Origin: Stigmatella aurantiaca DW4/3-1
GTDB lineage: Bacteria; Myxococcota; Myxococcia; Myxococcales; Myxococcaceae
Assembly: GCF_000165485.1 (NCBI RefSeq)
Contig: NC_014623.1
Coordinates: forward strand, 8,326,893-8,390,892
Direction: 5' to 3'
Length of the DNA: 64,000 bases
Shown here in pieces: positions 8,765-20,605 of this stretch. How positions within the stretch are numbered: position 1 is the first letter of the stretch; every line of letters starts with the position of its first letter. Below the pieces are notes generated by a model. That model did no database searches and was not told where the DNA came from. It was given only the letters and a program-made list of their open reading frames with translations. The position numbers and the translations under genes are program-made.

Positions 8765-9673
8765 ATGACCGCGCAGCAGATCGTGCTGAGCCTCGTGCTG
8801 GCGGTGATGGTGTTTTCGGTCGCACTGGAGCTGCGCGTCGAAGACTTCCGCCGTGTCGCGCAGATGCCACGCAGCGTGGTCTGCGGGCTGATTCCCCAGT
8901 TCATCCTCCTGCCGGTAGGGACCTGGGTGGCCACGCTCTTGCTCAGCCTGCCCCCCAATACCGAGGCGGCCATGCTCCTCGTGGCAGCTTGCCCCGGTGG
9001 CAGCCTCAGCAACGTCATCACGCACTACGGCCGTGGCAATACGGCGCTCTCGGTCAGCATCTCGGCCGTGGCCAGCCTGCTGGCGCTGGTGCTCACGCCG
9101 CTCAATTTTGGGTGGATGATCTCCACCAATCCAGACACCGCCTCATGGCTGCGCGCCCTGGAAATCGATCCCCGGGGAATCTGGCTCAGCCTTCTGTTCA
9201 TCCTGGCGGCGCCAATGGCCCTGGGCTTGTGGCTCCGTCACAGGCGGCCGGACACCACCGCCAAGCTTCAGAAACCCCTGGCGAACTTCAGCCTGCTCGC
9301 GCTGCTGGCCTTCATTGTCCTGGGGTTGATCCGCGAGCGCCACCTGCTGACGGCAGCGCTCGTGCCCCAGCTCCTCCTGGTGGTGCTGCACAACGCGGGA
9401 GGCCTCTTCCTTGGCTGGCTCTCGGCGGTGGTGATGCAACTCCCGGAGGGCGACCGCCGCGCCGTGATGATCGAGGGGGGCATGCAGAACTCTGGGCTCG
9501 CGCTTGGAATCATCGCGGTCCAGTTCCAAGCCGATCTGGGCATGGTCATCGTCGCCAGCCTGTGGGGCATCTGGCACATCGTGTCCGGGATGGCGCTGGC
9601 GGTGCTGTGGCGAAGGAAGGATGCCCGGGCGGATGCGGCTACCCGGGTGCCTCACACAGCACATGGTCCGTGA
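8765..9673 (+). CDS. Bile acid:sodium symporter (BASS) family transporter
   Basis: This 302-residue protein is almost wholly hydrophobic, with 9-10 predicted membrane helices. It carries the BASS-family stretch LVAACPGGSLSNVITHYGRGN near residue 77 and the later EGGMQNSGLALGI, which correspond to the two unwound crossover helices that bind sodium and the organic anion. Known substrates in the family are bile acids, pantoate, pyruvate and sulfonates; which applies here cannot be said. ATG 8765 directly follows the TGA of the oxidoreductase, indicating translational coupling. The 3' end overlaps the convergent 9639-10397 gene by 35 bases. Confidence 0.88.
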   Translation: MTAQQIVLSLVLAVMVFSVALELRVEDFRRVAQMPRSVVCGLIPQFILLPVGTWVATLLLSLPPNTEAAMLLVAACPGGSLSNVITHYGRGNTALSVSISAVASLLALVLTPLNFGWMISTNPDTASWLRALEIDPRGIWLSLLFILAAPMALGLWLRHRRPDTTAKLQKPLANFSLLALLAFIVLGLIRERHLLTAALVPQLLLVVLHNAGGLFLGWLSAVVMQLPEGDRRAVMIEGGMQNSGLALGIIAVQFQADLGMVIVASLWGIWHIVSGMALAVLWRRKDARADAATRVPHTAHGP

Positions 9674-10397
9674 GGTAGGCCCCCATGAGCGGCGTGCCAT
9701 CCTCCCGGGCGTGGTACTCGTGCCACCAGCGCGCCGCCTGCCAGAGGGCTTCGGGGCAGCTTGACGCGCTGGCGATCCCCGGGGTCAGCTCGAAACCCGC
9801 CGCTCCCATGACCGTCTCCACCATGACCGCGGAGGGCAAGCCCTGCCCGTCCAGCAACGGATTGCCTGCACGGCCCGCGCCCCACACGTACGGCAGCCAC
9901 CGCGTCACCAGGTCCACCGCATCCACCACCGCGCGCTGGTGCATGAACTGATGAAGCGCCTCGCGAACCGGCTCCAACTCGATCGGAACGTGGATCAAGC
10001 CAATGTTCGGAAATCGCCGCGCGTCGTCATAGTGGCGCAAGTTCGCGCGCTGCACCCCGTTCGTCTTCGGCGGATAGCCAAAGCCCCCTGCCGGATCCAG
10101 GGAGAGCTCCCAGGCCCGCGCCGAGGCCGCATCCCCGGTACCCGGCTCCACCAGCACCACGTGGGACCAGGAGCTGGGCGTCAGGTCATGCCTCGCATGC
10201 GACTGCGCCACCCGCAGCCGGAAGGAGATGGGATCCGCCCCGCCCAGCAGCAGCAGCATGGGTCCCTCCCCGGCCTTCTTGCCCTTGGACTTCAGCGCCC
10301 GCTGAAGCCAGGCGAGATTGGTCTGATTGCGGGCGCGCGGTTGCTCGAGGAAGTGAGGGTTGGGCGTCGCGGTGGGGGAGATGCGGATATCCAGCAT
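9639..10397 (-). CDS. Hypothetical protein with a possible papain-like fold
   Basis: I do not recognise this 252-residue protein firmly. Two patches, HDLTPSSWSHVVLV in the middle and LVTRWLPYVWGAGRAG further on, faintly resemble the separated catalytic elements of NlpC/P60 or YiiX-type papain-like folds, with SWSHVVLV resembling the His strand. No clear catalytic Cys precedes it, so activity is doubtful. There is no signal peptide. It starts 11 bases after the PhoD-like gene on the same strand, and the pair probably forms one operon. Confidence 0.65.
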   Translation of the reverse strand: MLDIRISPTATPNPHFLEQPRARNQTNLAWLQRALKSKGKKAGEGPMLLLLGGADPISFRLRVAQSHARHDLTPSSWSHVVLVEPGTGDAASARAWELSLDPAGGFGYPPKTNGVQRANLRHYDDARRFPNIGLIHVPIELEPVREALHQFMHQRAVVDAVDLVTRWLPYVWGAGRAGNPLLDGQGLPSAVMVETVMGAAGFELTPGIASASSCPEALWQAARWWHEYHAREDGTPLMGAYLTDHVLCEAPG

Positions 10398-10408
10398 GAC
10401 GGACCTCG

Positions 10409-11857
10409 CTAACGGTGGCGGAGGACAAAGGGGGCGACGTGATTGGGGGGAGTGCCAGGAACCAGGGAGAAGAAGCGCGGCGTCACCTCGATGCTGTCCC
10501 CATGGCGCCGGAAGGACAGCACCCCCACCTGGTTGCCGCGATGCCGGTAGAGGGTGCTCACCGAGAAGGGGCTCTTCGTTCCTTCCACCTCCAAGATGCC
10601 GCTCATGATGGTGGCGTCATGGTGCCGGTACCAACGGTCCTTGCGCTGCGCGAAGAACCTCTGCACCGCGCTCATCTGGTCGGCCACGGGCGTGGTCACC
10701 AGCGAAGTGGGCGAGCAGATGACCTCGAACATGTTCGCCGATGCCCCCAGTGCATCCCGGGGCGTCAGCCGCAACACCCGGCCCCAGTGCATGTCCCCTG
10801 TGATGAGCAGCACGTCCCCCCCCTCGCGCATCAGCCGGTCCAGCTCACCTGCGAGGAAGCGGAAGTCGCCATAGTTGTTCAACGTCGAGTCGCCCCAGTG
10901 CCGGCTGAAATCGCCTGCCTTGGGCATGAACAAGGACTGACCCGTGACGAAGACCCCGAGCTTCTTCTCTTGGATGCAGCGTGACACCCACCCCGACAGC
11001 AGGTCGCGCGCCTCGGCCGTCATGGTGCTCTTGAAGTCCGCATCCCGCCACGTGCGTGAATCCAAGAGAAAGAAGGAGAGTGGCTCCACGTCGAACTGGA
11101 TGGGCGTGCCCACCGGCGTGGGCGCCACATGCTGGAAGTGGCCATAGAGCATGCGCGCCGCGTCCCCCCACGCCTGGCGGCCGGCGCTCGTCCAGGTGTT
11201 CTGGAGCTGCGCCGCGGGCATGGGGAAGTTGTTCCAGTAGTCGTGATCATCCGGAATGCACGCATACGGCGCGCTGTGAATCACGTTGAAGTAGGCGCTC
11301 TTCTCGAACCAGTTGCGCACATAGTCCGCCTCGAACTTGCGGGCCATCACCGGGCGCTCCTCGGACAGGGACTTGAGCGCTGGCAAGTCCAGGTACACCT
11401 GGTCCCCGGTGAGCAGCAGCAGGTCCGGCGTGAACCCGCGGAGGATGGCCTCCATGGAGGTGCCCGCGCTCCCCGTCTTGTCCTCCTCCCAGTGGAAGCA
11501 GGAGGCCAGCAGCAGTTGGAAGGCATTGTTCAGCCCGGTGGGGACCGAGGGGGGCAGTTGCCGAAGGGCCGCGGTGACGGGAGGCGCCCCCTCCACGCTC
11601 ACCCCGACCTGGAAGGACTGGGAGAGGCGGGCATCCACGATGAAGTCATAGAGGCCAGCGAACATGCGGGGCGTTTCGCTCCCGAGGAACGGCCCGGAAC
11701 GGACGCTTTGCAGGGGGCGAAGCGCCTCGGGCACCACGCGCTGGCCATTGAGGCTCCAGGCCAAGGAGGGCACGGCGGTGCGCTCCCGGACCCCCAGCCA
11801 CACCCGGAGGCGACCCGCCCTGGCAGCGCATGCATGCAGGACAACGCTCTCACTCAT
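10409..11857 (-). CDS. PhoD-like metallophosphatase
   Basis: The 482-residue protein carries the metal-ligand motifs of the PhoD/calcineurin-like fold: LLTGDQVYLD near residue 148, IPDDHDYWNN near residue 202 and LLITGDMHWGR near residue 355. An N-terminal Ig-like beta domain precedes them, as is usual in PhoD. There is no Tat or Sec signal, unlike Bacillus PhoD, so this is likely a cytosolic phosphoesterase of unknown substrate. It heads a two-gene operon with the 9639-10397 gene and diverges from mutA across about 160 bases that must hold both promoters. Confidence 0.85.
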   Translation of the reverse strand: MSESVVLHACAARAGRLRVWLGVRERTAVPSLAWSLNGQRVVPEALRPLQSVRSGPFLGSETPRMFAGLYDFIVDARLSQSFQVGVSVEGAPPVTAALRQLPPSVPTGLNNAFQLLLASCFHWEEDKTGSAGTSMEAILRGFTPDLLLLTGDQVYLDLPALKSLSEERPVMARKFEADYVRNWFEKSAYFNVIHSAPYACIPDDHDYWNNFPMPAAQLQNTWTSAGRQAWGDAARMLYGHFQHVAPTPVGTPIQFDVEPLSFFLLDSRTWRDADFKSTMTAEARDLLSGWVSRCIQEKKLGVFVTGQSLFMPKAGDFSRHWGDSTLNNYGDFRFLAGELDRLMREGGDVLLITGDMHWGRVLRLTPRDALGASANMFEVICSPTSLVTTPVADQMSAVQRFFAQRKDRWYRHHDATIMSGILEVEGTKSPFSVSTLYRHRGNQVGVLSFRRHGDSIEVTPRFFSLVPGTPPNHVAPFVLRHR

Positions 11858-12016
11858 GCGGACCTCGTGGCGACGCCCTGCGTTCGAGCCCCACTCATTG
11901 CATTAACACGGGCCATGTCCTGGGCCTATCCTTGCCGCGCCGCGCCATGTCCCAATGGGACAGAGCCGGCACGGTCCACTGGACAGTGTCCATTTCCCCC
12001 CGTACGAGGACGCAGC

Positions 12017-13918
12017 ATGCCTCAAGAGCCCCTTCACATCGCCACCGACTTCCCATCCGCCTCGCTGGAGGAGTGGCGTCGGCTCGTGGACAAGGACCTG
12101 AAGGGCAAACCCTTCGCGTCGCTCCAGTCGACGCTCGAGGGAGGCCTGTCACTGCAACCCCTCTATACGCAGCAGGACGCCACCGCGAGCCCGCCCCCTG
12201 AACCCCCTGGGGTCGCCCCCTACCGGCGGGGCACCCATCCGCTGGGCCTCACCGAGGGGGGATGGATGGTGTGCCAAGAGTACACCGGGCCCGATGTGGC
12301 GCTCACCGCGGAAGCCATCCGGGTAGACCTCGAGCGGGGAACCCAAGGGGTATGGCTGTGCCTGGGCAGAGCCCACGGAATTCACGCGGCACAAGCAGAC
12401 GCGGTGGAGCGGTTGCTGGCCCACGTTCCCCTGGACCGGACACCGGTCCACCTCGAGCCGGAGGCGGACGTCCTGTCCCCCGCCGCCTTCTTTCTTCAAG
12501 CCGCCCAGCGCGCGCGCGTCCCCCACGAGGCCCTCCGCGGCTGCCTCGGCATCGATCCCCTCGGCGCCCTGGCACGCAGGGGCTCGTTGCCCAGGGGAAT
12601 CGAGGCAACGCTGACCGAAGCGGCGCCCCTCGTCATGTCGCTGCGCAAGCTTGCTCCCAGCTTGCGTGCGCTGCTCGTCTCGACGCGCGCCTACGCGGAC
12701 GCGGGCGCCACCTCCGTGCACGAACTCGCTTGGGCCATCGCCACGGGCGTGGAGTACCTGCGGGGACTGGAGCGCGCCGGGGTGCCGCCCGAGGAGGCGG
12801 CGCGCTCGGTCCAGTTCGCGCTGTCGGCCGGCGGCCAGTTCTTCCCCGAGATTGCCAAGCTCCGGGCGGCGAGGCTGCTGTGGTCCAAGGCCGTCGCCGC
12901 CTCGGGCGGCTCACCCGAGGCACAGGCCATGCGGCTGCACGCCCGGACCGCGAGCACGACCAAGACCCAACGCGACCCCTGGGTGAACATCCTGCGCGCC
13001 ACTGCCGAGTCGTTCGCCGCGGTGGTCGCCGGGGCGGACAGCGTGAGCACCTCGCCCTTCGATGAGGCGCTCGGCATCCCGGACGAGGGGGCGCGCCGTC
13101 TGGCGCGCAACACCCAGCTCATCCTGCGCGACGAGTCGAGCCTCAACCGGGTCGCGGACCCCGGCGGCGGCAGCTACTACCTCGAGCAACTCACCCGGGA
13201 GATGGCCCGCGCGGCATGGACGGAGCTGCGGCGCATCGAGGCACTGGGGGGCATGACACGGGCGCTTCTCCAGGGAGAGATCGGCCGGGTGCTCGCCGAG
13301 ACGCGCTCCGCGCGCGACAAGGCCGTGCGGACGCGCCGCCTGCCCATCGTGGGCGTGAGCGAGTTCCCGCACCTGGGCGAAGCGCCCGTGCACCGTCCCC
13401 CCCGTCCACCCGCGCCCCCCCCGGGGCCAGGAAAGGCTGGACCGGAGATCCCGCCGCTTCGTCCCACCCGGGTGGCCGAGGCCTTCGAGTCACTGCGCGA
13501 TGCAAGCGACCGGTATCTCGGCACCCAGGGCGTCCGCCCCCGGGCCTTCATGGCGAGCCTGGGCACCGTGGCGGAGCACACCACGCGCTCGACCTGGATC
13601 GCCAACGTGCTGGCCTCGGGCGGCATCGAGACACGGGAGCACCACGGATTTCCCAGCGCGGACGCGGCAGCCACCCTCTTTGCCGAAACGGGAACCCCTC
13701 TCGCGGTCATCTCGGGCCCGGACGCGCTCTACCCAGAGTGGGTCCCGGCGCTGTGCGCGGCATTGAAGGCCAACGGAGCGCGCGTGGTGGCGGTGGCGGG
13801 CCGTCCCGGTGAGCACGAAGCCGCCTTCCGCGCCGCCGGCGTGGACCTCTTCCTCTACGCGGGGGCGGACTTGTTCGCGCTCCTGTCCTCACTCCACCAG
13901 CAGCTCGGAGCCGCCTGA
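12017..13918 (+). CDS. mutA: Methylmalonyl-CoA mutase small (beta) subunit
   Basis: This 633-residue chain is the non-catalytic partner of the B12-dependent mutase that interconverts succinyl-CoA and (R)-methylmalonyl-CoA. It has the mutase TIM-barrel fold ([44 protein letters not shown]) and a C-terminal flavodoxin-like domain. That domain lacks the DxHxxG cobalamin motif, as expected for MutA. The start ATG 12017 ([13 protein letters not shown]) is preceded by GAGGA. Its TGA overlaps the ATG of mutB (TGATG), so the two subunits are translationally coupled. It supports propionyl-CoA use or supply of methylmalonyl-CoA for polyketides, both plausible in myxobacteria. Confidence 0.95.
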   Translation: MPQEPLHIATDFPSASLEEWRRLVDKDLKGKPFASLQSTLEGGLSLQPLYTQQDATASPPPEPPGVAPYRRGTHPLGLTEGGWMVCQEYTGPDVALTAEAIRVDLERGTQGVWLCLGRAHGIHAAQADAVERLLAHVPLDRTPVHLEPEADVLSPAAFFLQAAQRARVPHEALRGCLGIDPLGALARRGSLPRGIEATLTEAAPLVMSLRKLAPSLRALLVSTRAYADAGATSVHELAWAIATGVEYLRGLERAGVPPEEAARSVQFALSAGGQFFPEIAKLRAARLLWSKAVAASGGSPEAQAMRLHARTASTTKTQRDPWVNILRATAESFAAVVAGADSVSTSPFDEALGIPDEGARRLARNTQLILRDESSLNRVADPGGGSYYLEQLTREMARAAWTELRRIEALGGMTRALLQGEIGRVLAETRSARDKAVRTRRLPIVGVSEFPHLGEAPVHRPPRPPAPPPGPGKAGPEIPPLRPTRVAEAFESLRDASDRYLGTQGVRPRAFMASLGTVAEHTTRSTWIANVLASGGIETREHHGFPSADAAATLFAETGTPLAVISGPDALYPEWVPALCAALKANGARVVAVAGRPGEHEAAFRAAGVDLFLYAGADLFALLSSLHQQLGAA

Positions 13919-16107
13919 TGCGTCCCTCCGTACCCGACTTCTCTGGCATCGACTTCGATGCCCCCGAGACGCAATCGCCTCCGCCCGCACTCGAGGCGCA
14001 GCAGCACCAGGCCAGAGCCGCCACGCAAGGGGCAGAGCCCTGGAATACCCCCGAGGGCATCCCGGTCAACCCGGTCTACACCCAGGAGGACCTGAAGGAC
14101 GTGGAGCACCTGGGCTCGCTGCCCGGCCTTCCACCCTTCGTGCGCGGCCCATATGCCACCATGTACGTGCAGCAGCCCTGGACCGTGCGGCAGTACGCCG
14201 GCTTCTCCACGGCGGAGGCCTCCAACGCCTTCTACCGGCGCAACCTCGCGGCTGGGCAGAAGGGCCTCTCCATCGCCTTCGATCTCGCCACGCACCGTGG
14301 CTACGACAGCGATCACCCCCGCGTCGCGGGCGACGTGGGCATGGCGGGCGTGGCCATCGACTCCATCAAGGACATGCGCATCCTGTTCGACCGCATCCCG
14401 CTCGATCAGATGAGTGTGTCCATGACCATGAACGGCGCGGTCCTCCCGGTGCTCGCGCTCTACGTGGTGGCGGCCGAGGAGCAAGGGGTGCGCCCCGAGC
14501 AGCTGAGCGGAACCATCCAGAACGACATCCTCAAGGAGTTCATGGTCCGCAACACGTACATCTATCCGCCCGGTCCCTCGATGCGCATCATCGGGGACAT
14601 CTTCCGCTTCACTGCGGAGCGGATGCCGCGCTTCAACAGCATCAGCATCAGCGGCTACCACATGCAGGAAGCCGGGGCGACGCAGGACCTGGAGCTGGGC
14701 TACACCCTCGCGGACGGCGTGGAGTACGTGCGCGCGGGGCTGGCGGCGGGCTTGGGGGTGGACGCGTTCGCCCCCCGGCTCTCGTTCTTCTGGGCCATCG
14801 GCATGAACTTCTTCATGGAGGTGGCCAAGATGCGCGCGGCCCGGATGCTCTGGGCCAAGCTCCTCAAGGGCTTTTCTCCCAAGAGCGACAAGAGCCTGGC
14901 GCTGCGCACCCACTGCCAGACCTCGGGCTGGAGCCTCACCGCCCAGGATGTGTTCAACAACGTGGTGCGCACCTGTGTGGAGGCCATGGCGGCGACACAG
15001 GGGCACACCCAGAGCCTTCACACCAACTCGCTCGACGAAGCCATCGCGCTGCCCACCGACTTCAGCGCGCGCATCGCACGCAACACCCAGCTGTACCTGC
15101 AACTGGAGAGTGGAACCACGCGCGTCATCGACCCTTGGGGCGGCAGCTACTACGTGGAGCGCCTCACGCATGAGCTCGCCCACAAGGCCTGGGGCCACAT
15201 CCAGGAAGTGGAAGCCCTGGGCGGAATGACCAAGGCCATCGAGGCCGGGCTGCCCAAGCTGCGCATCGAGGAGGCGGCGGCGCGCACCCAGGCGCGCATC
15301 GACTCGGGACGCCAAGCCATCATCGGCGTGAACAAGTACCCACCCGAACGGGCAGACGCGATCGAGATCCTCAAGGTGGACAACTCGGCGGTGCGAGAGG
15401 CGCAGTTGGCCCGGCTGCGCGAATTGCGCGCGGAGCGCGACGCGGGCGAGGTGCGCCGAAGGCTCGATGCACTGACCGAGGCAGGACGGCGCGGCGAAGG
15501 CAACTTGCTCGCGCTGGCCATCGACGCGGCGCGGGCCAAGGCCACGGTGGGGGAGATCAGCGACTCGCTCGAGAAGGTCTTCGGGCGCTACGAGGCCACG
15601 GTGCGCAGCGTGTCTGGGGTGTATTCGAGCGAGGCGGGCAAGAACGCCCAGGGCATCGCCGAGGCACGAGCGGGGGCGGACGCCTTCCTCGCCCGCTTCG
15701 GCCGCCGGCCCCGCATCCTCATCGCGAAGATGGGGCAAGACGGGCATGACCGGGGCCAGAAGGTCATCGCCACGGCGTTCGCGGATCTCGGCTTCGACGT
15801 GGACATCGGGCCGCTGTTCCAGACCCCCGAGGAGTCGGCGCGTCAGGCCGTGGAGAACGACGTCCACGTGGTCGGCGCCAGCTCGCTCGCCGCGGGCCAC
15901 CTCACCCTGGTGCCGCAGCTCAAGCAGGCGCTCCAGGCCCTGGGACGTGAGGACATCATGGTCGTGGTGGGGGGCGTCATTCCCGAACAGGACTATGAAG
16001 CGCTGTACGCTGCGGGGGCGGCCGCCATCTTTGGCCCTGGCACGATCATCGCCAAGGCCGCCTTGGAACTGCTCGACAAGCTGTCCTCCGCACAGGAGGA
16101 CGCGTGA
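13918..16107 (+). CDS. mutB: Methylmalonyl-CoA mutase large (alpha) subunit
   Basis: This is the catalytic chain of the adenosylcobalamin-dependent mutase, 729 residues, normal for the family. The substrate pocket shows [17 protein letters not shown], whose Tyr corresponds to Tyr89 of the Propionibacterium enzyme, and [13 protein letters not shown], whose Arg corresponds to Arg207. Together these mark methylmalonyl-CoA rather than isobutyryl-CoA specificity. The C-terminal B12 domain has D608-G-H610-x2-G613, His610 being the lower cobalt ligand. It overlaps mutA by one base and meaB by four, giving a tight three-gene operon of mutase plus chaperone. Confidence 0.97.
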   Translation: MRPSVPDFSGIDFDAPETQSPPPALEAQQHQARAATQGAEPWNTPEGIPVNPVYTQEDLKDVEHLGSLPGLPPFVRGPYATMYVQQPWTVRQYAGFSTAEASNAFYRRNLAAGQKGLSIAFDLATHRGYDSDHPRVAGDVGMAGVAIDSIKDMRILFDRIPLDQMSVSMTMNGAVLPVLALYVVAAEEQGVRPEQLSGTIQNDILKEFMVRNTYIYPPGPSMRIIGDIFRFTAERMPRFNSISISGYHMQEAGATQDLELGYTLADGVEYVRAGLAAGLGVDAFAPRLSFFWAIGMNFFMEVAKMRAARMLWAKLLKGFSPKSDKSLALRTHCQTSGWSLTAQDVFNNVVRTCVEAMAATQGHTQSLHTNSLDEAIALPTDFSARIARNTQLYLQLESGTTRVIDPWGGSYYVERLTHELAHKAWGHIQEVEALGGMTKAIEAGLPKLRIEEAAARTQARIDSGRQAIIGVNKYPPERADAIEILKVDNSAVREAQLARLRELRAERDAGEVRRRLDALTEAGRRGEGNLLALAIDAARAKATVGEISDSLEKVFGRYEATVRSVSGVYSSEAGKNAQGIAEARAGADAFLARFGRRPRILIAKMGQDGHDRGQKVIATAFADLGFDVDIGPLFQTPEESARQAVENDVHVVGASSLAAGHLTLVPQLKQALQALGREDIMVVVGGVIPEQDYEALYAAGAAAIFGPGTIIAKAALELLDKLSSAQEDA

Positions 16108-17087
16108 AACCTCTCCCCGCCGACGCCTATGTGGAGGGCGTGCGGGCGGGCGACCGCTCGCTGTTGGCCCGCGCCATCACCCTGGTGGAGAGCGCCCACC
16201 CGCGCCACGAAGCGCTCGCGCAGGAGGTCCTCACGCGGCTCCTTCCCCACACAGGCGGCAGCCGGCGGGTCGGCATCAGCGGGGTGCCGGGGGTGGGCAA
16301 GAGCACGTTCATCGATGCACTGGGCATGCACCTGGTGGGGGCCGGGCACCGTGTCGCGGTGCTCGCCATCGACCCGTCGAGCACGGTCTCGGGCGGCAGC
16401 ATCCTCGGGGACAAGACGCGCATGGCTCGGCTGGCGCGCGAGTCCGCGGCCTACATCCGCCCCAGCCCTTCGAGTGGCACGCTGGGTGGTGTCGCGCGCA
16501 AGACACGCGAGACACTCTTGCTGTGCGAAGCCGCTGGCTTCGACGTCGTGGTGGTGGAGACGGTGGGGGTGGGCCAGTCGGAGACGGTCGTCGCGGACAT
16601 GGTGGATTTCTACCTGGTGCTCATGCTCGCGGGCGCGGGCGACGAACTGCAAGGCATCAAGCGGGGCATCCTCGAGGTGGCGGACATGGTGGCCATCAAC
16701 AAGGCGGATGGGGACAACAAGCCCCGGGCCGAGCGCGCGCGCGCTGAGTACCGGGCGGCCCTGCACCTGATGCGCGCGGGCGCCGAGCCCGAGGTGACCA
16801 CGTGCAGCGCGTTGGAAGGCACGGGCATCGAGACGCTGTGGTCCTCCATCGAGGCCCACCTCGGAACCCGCGCCGCCTCCGGAGCACTCGAACGCCGCAG
16901 GCGGGCACAACAAACCGGCTGGATGTGGTCCATGGTAGCGGATGGGCTGCAAGCGGCCCTGCGGGCCCATCCCAGTGTGACAGCACTCGTTCCCTCCCTG
17001 GAGGCGGACGTCCGCGAAGGACGCACCACGCCCACCTCGGCCGCACTCCGCGTGCTGGGCGCATTCCTCCCCAGGGTCCAAGGCTGA
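16104..17087 (+). CDS. meaB: MeaB/ArgK-type GTPase chaperone of methylmalonyl-CoA mutase
   Basis: This G3E-family P-loop GTPase gates loading of adenosylcobalamin into, and release of damaged cofactor from, methylmalonyl-CoA mutase. It has Walker A GVPGVGKS at residues 60-67, the IDPSS switch, the [10 protein letters not shown] Walker B/switch region and the base-specificity motif NKAD. At 327 residues it is full length. Translation starts at GTG 16104, inside the GTGA that also ends mutB; AGGAGGA just upstream supports this start. Its position directly behind mutAB fits its role. Confidence 0.95.
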   Translation: MKPLPADAYVEGVRAGDRSLLARAITLVESAHPRHEALAQEVLTRLLPHTGGSRRVGISGVPGVGKSTFIDALGMHLVGAGHRVAVLAIDPSSTVSGGSILGDKTRMARLARESAAYIRPSPSSGTLGGVARKTRETLLLCEAAGFDVVVVETVGVGQSETVVADMVDFYLVLMLAGAGDELQGIKRGILEVADMVAINKADGDNKPRAERARAEYRAALHLMRAGAEPEVTTCSALEGTGIETLWSSIEAHLGTRAASGALERRRRAQQTGWMWSMVADGLQAALRAHPSVTALVPSLEADVREGRTTPTSAALRVLGAFLPRVQG

Positions 17088-17143
17088 AGGCCTCCTATGC
17101 CCCTCCTCTCCGATCTAGTGTACGCGCCGTGCGAAAAGTCCAA

Positions 17144-20100
17144 ATGACCTCCGCTCCCGCCCTCTACAAGCCTCGTTTCCATGTCCGGATCGTGACCGCC
17201 GCCTCCCTCTTCGACGGCCACGACGCAGCCATCAACGTGATGCGCCGCCTCATGCAGGCGTCGGGCGCGGAGATCATCCACCTGGGCCACAACCGCTCGG
17301 TCGCGGAGATCGTCGACTGTGCCATCCAGGAGGACGCGCAAGGCATTGCCCTCACGTCCTACCAGGGCGGGCATGTCGAGTTCTTCAAGTACATGATCGA
17401 TCTGCTGCGCGAGCGCGGCGCGAACATCAAGGTGTTCGGCGGCGGCGGTGGCACCATCCTCCCCTCCGAGATCGAAGAGCTCCATCGCTACGGGGTGACC
17501 CGCATCTACTCGCCGGACGATGGCCGTGCGATGGGGTTGCAGGGCATGATCAACGACCTGATCGCCCAGTGCGACTTCGAGAAACGGCCCGGGGACTTCG
17601 CGCCGCTGCTCACCACGCCCCTTCCGCGTGAGCCCGCCCGGATTGCCTCGCTCATCACCATCGCGGAGAACTTCGCCTCCGTGGGCGATGAGCTACGGGG
17701 GGCGCTCGCCCGCATCAATGCCGAGGTCCCACGGGTCCCAGTGCTGGGCATCACCGGCACCGGCGGCGCCGGCAAGTCGAGCTTGGTCGACGAGTTGGTC
17801 CGGCGCTTCCTGGCGGACTTCCCGGACAAGACGCTCGCGGTGCTCTCCGTTGACCCGTCGAAGCGAAAGTCCGGCGGCGCGCTGCTGGGCGACCGCATCC
17901 GCATGAACGCCATCGACAATCCGCGCGTCTACATGCGCTCGATGGCGACGCGCCAGAGCAACCTCGCCCTGTCCAAGCACGTCGGTGACTCGATCGAGAT
18001 CTGCAAGGCCGCTGGGTTCGATCTCATCGTGGTGGAGACCTCCGGCATTGGCCAGTCCGACACCGAGATCACCGAGCACTCGGACGTCTCCCTCTACGTG
18101 ATGACCGCCGAGTATGGCGCCGCGACGCAGCTCGAGAAGATCGACATGCTCGACTTCGCGGACGTCATCGCCATCAACAAGTTCGACAAGCGCGGCTCGC
18201 TCGATGCGCTGCGGGACGTGCGCAAGCAGTGGAAGCGCAACCACAACGCGTTCTCCACGCCCGACGATTCCATTCCCGTGTACGGCACCATTGCCTCCCA
18301 GTTCAACGACCCGGGCATGAACCAGCTCTACCGGGCCATCATGGACGCGGTCTCCCAAAAGACCGGAGCCCCGCTCACGTCCCACTTCGAACTCACCCCT
18401 GGAATGAGCGAGAAGAAGTGGATCATCCCGCCCGAGCGGACCCGGTACCTGGCGGAGATCGCCGAGACCTGTGATGCGTATGACCAGTTCGTCCGCACCC
18501 AGGCCGCGATCGCGCGGCGGATGTATCAGCTGCACGGCACCATCGAGGCGCTGCGCACGAACGTGGGCAAGAAACGCCTGGAGATCGTCGAGCCCAAGGA
18601 TGCCTCGGATGTGGTGCACGTCACCGAGCGTGTCGAGGGCGAGCCCGCCTATCTGAGCGAGCTGGTGGATCTGTACCGCGATCTGGAGTCGCGCCTCCAC
18701 ACCGACTGCCGGCGGCTGCTGACCGAGTGGCCCGCGACCAAGCGCCGCTACGCGGCCTCCAAGTATCAGTTCCAGGTCCGGGACAAGGTCATCGAGCTCG
18801 ACCTCGTCACCGAGTCGCTCTCCCACCTGCGCATCCCCAAGATCTCCCTCCCCCGGTACGAGGACTGGGGAGACATCCTCACCTGGCTGCTGCGCGAGAA
18901 CGCCCCGGGCGCCTTCCCCTTCACCGCGGGCGTGTTTCCGCTCAAGCGCGAGAACGAGGACCCGGCGCGCATGTTCGCCGGAGAGGGCGGCCCCGAGCGG
19001 ACGAACAAGCGCTTCCACTACGTCTCACGCGGTCTGCCCGCCAAGCGCCTGTCGACGGCCTTCGACTCGGTCACCCTCTACGGCGAGGATCCGGACCACC
19101 GGCCAGACATCTACGGGAAGGTCGGCAACTCCGGGGTGTCGATCGCCAACGTCGACGATGCCAAGAAGCTCTACTCGGGCTTCGATCTGGCGGACCCCTC
19201 CACCTCCGTGTCGATGACCATCAACGGCCCAGCGCCGATGCTGCTCGGGTTCTTCCTGAACGCCGCGGTGGACCAGCAGTGCGAGAAGTGGATCCGCTCC
19301 CAAGGCAAGGCCGCGGAGGTGGAGAAAAAGATCGACGCGCTCTACCAACAACGCGGCTTGCCCCGGCCCCGCTACCAGGGCGAGCTTCCCCAGGGCAACG
19401 ACGGCCTCGGACTGATGCTGCTCGGCGTGTCCGGCGACGAGGTCATCCCGCGCGACGTGTATGAGCGCATCCGCGCCTCCACGCTGCAGTCCGTGCGCGG
19501 CACCGTGCAGGCCGACATCCTCAAGGAGGACCAGGCCCAGAACACCTGCATCTTCTCGACGGAGTTCGCCCTGCGGGTGATGGGCGACATTCAGCAGTAC
19601 TTCATCGACAAGAAGGTCCGTAACTTCTACTCGGTGTCGATCTCCGGATACCACATCGCCGAAGCAGGGGCGAACCCCATCACCCAGCTGGCCTTCACCC
19701 TGGCCAACGGCTTCACCTTCGTCGAGTACTACCTGTCGCGCGGAATGCCCATCGACGACTTCGCGCCCAACCTGTCCTTCTTCTTCTCGAACGGGATGGA
19801 TCCCGAGTACGCCGTGCTGGGCCGGGTGGCCCGCCGCATCTGGGCCAAGGCCATCCGCGACAAGTACGGCGGCAACGATCGCTCGCAGAAGCTCAAGTAC
19901 CACATCCAGACGTCTGGCCGGAGCTTGCACGCGCAGGAGATCGCCTTCAACGACATCCGCACCACGCTCCAGGCCCTGCTCGCGCTCAACGACAACTGCA
20001 ACTCGCTGCACACCAACGCCTACGACGAAGCCATCACCACCCCCACCGAGGAGAGCGTCCGGCGCGCGCTCGCCATCCAGCTCGTCATCAACAAGGAGTT

Positions 20101-20596
20101 CGGTCTCTCCAGGAACGAGAACCCCAACCAGGGCTCCTTCCTCATCGAGGAGCTGACGGACCTGGTCGAGGCGGCCGTGCTCTCGGAGTTCCGTGCCATC
20201 TCCGAGCGCGGCGGCGTGCTGGGGGCAATGGAGCGCATGTACCAGCGCTCGAAGATCCAGGAAGAGTCCCTCTATTACGAGACGCTCAAGCACGACGGGA
20301 CGCTGCCCATCATCGGCGTGAACACCTTCCTGGATCCCAAGGGCTCGCCCACGGTCACCCCTCCCGAGGTGATCCGCGCCAACCCGGAGGAGAAGGACTA
20401 CGCCATCACGTCCCGCGACGCTTTCTGGAAACGCAATGAGAAGACCGCGCCCCAGGCACTCGAGTCCATCCGGCGGGCCGCCCTCGACAACGGGAACATC
20501 TTCGCCGCGCTGATGGACGCCTGTCAGGTGTGCACGCTCGGACAGCTCTCGCGCGCGCTGTACGAGGTGGGCGGGCAATACCGGCGCAACATGTAG
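17144..20596 (+). CDS. icmF: Fused isobutyryl-CoA mutase/GTPase IcmF
   Basis: A single 1,150-residue chain combines three parts of an acyl-CoA mutase: an N-terminal cobalamin domain (D24-G-H26-D27-A-A), a MeaB-like GTPase (GTGGAGKS at 205-212, [15 protein letters not shown]) and a C-terminal mutase barrel ([33 protein letters not shown]). IcmF interconverts isobutyryl-CoA and n-butyryl-CoA; some members also accept isovaleryl-CoA/pivalyl-CoA. The barrel sequence [12 protein letters not shown] matches IcmF, not methylmalonyl-CoA mutase. An alternative GTG start lies five codons upstream (17129). It stands 56 bases after meaB and may be part of the same operon. A link to iso-fatty-acid metabolism is inference. 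Confidence 0.95.
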   Translation: MTSAPALYKPRFHVRIVTAASLFDGHDAAINVMRRLMQASGAEIIHLGHNRSVAEIVDCAIQEDAQGIALTSYQGGHVEFFKYMIDLLRERGANIKVFGGGGGTILPSEIEELHRYGVTRIYSPDDGRAMGLQGMINDLIAQCDFEKRPGDFAPLLTTPLPREPARIASLITIAENFASVGDELRGALARINAEVPRVPVLGITGTGGAGKSSLVDELVRRFLADFPDKTLAVLSVDPSKRKSGGALLGDRIRMNAIDNPRVYMRSMATRQSNLALSKHVGDSIEICKAAGFDLIVVETSGIGQSDTEITEHSDVSLYVMTAEYGAATQLEKIDMLDFADVIAINKFDKRGSLDALRDVRKQWKRNHNAFSTPDDSIPVYGTIASQFNDPGMNQLYRAIMDAVSQKTGAPLTSHFELTPGMSEKKWIIPPERTRYLAEIAETCDAYDQFVRTQAAIARRMYQLHGTIEALRTNVGKKRLEIVEPKDASDVVHVTERVEGEPAYLSELVDLYRDLESRLHTDCRRLLTEWPATKRRYAASKYQFQVRDKVIELDLVTESLSHLRIPKISLPRYEDWGDILTWLLRENAPGAFPFTAGVFPLKRENEDPARMFAGEGGPERTNKRFHYVSRGLPAKRLSTAFDSVTLYGEDPDHRPDIYGKVGNSGVSIANVDDAKKLYSGFDLADPSTSVSMTINGPAPMLLGFFLNAAVDQQCEKWIRSQGKAAEVEKKIDALYQQRGLPRPRYQGELPQGNDGLGLMLLGVSGDEVIPRDVYERIRASTLQSVRGTVQADILKEDQAQNTCIFSTEFALRVMGDIQQYFIDKKVRNFYSVSISGYHIAEAGANPITQLAFTLANGFTFVEYYLSRGMPIDDFAPNLSFFFSNGMDPEYAVLGRVARRIWAKAIRDKYGGNDRSQKLKYHIQTSGRSLHAQEIAFNDIRTTLQALLALNDNCNSLHTNAYDEAITTPTEESVRRALAIQLVINKEFGLSRNENPNQGSFLIEELTDLVEAAVLSEFRAISERGGVLGAMERMYQRSKIQEESLYYETLKHDGTLPIIGVNTFLDPKGSPTVTPPEVIRANPEEKDYAITSRDAFWKRNEKTAPQALESIRRAALDNGNIFAALMDACQVCTLGQLSRALYEVGGQYRRNM

Positions 20597-20605
20597 CGCC
20601 GCGGC

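Noticed and set aside
13855-15900. 681-codon open frame antisense to mutB
   Set aside because: It mirrors mutB, is Arg/His/Val-rich with no motif, and is an artefact of high GC content.
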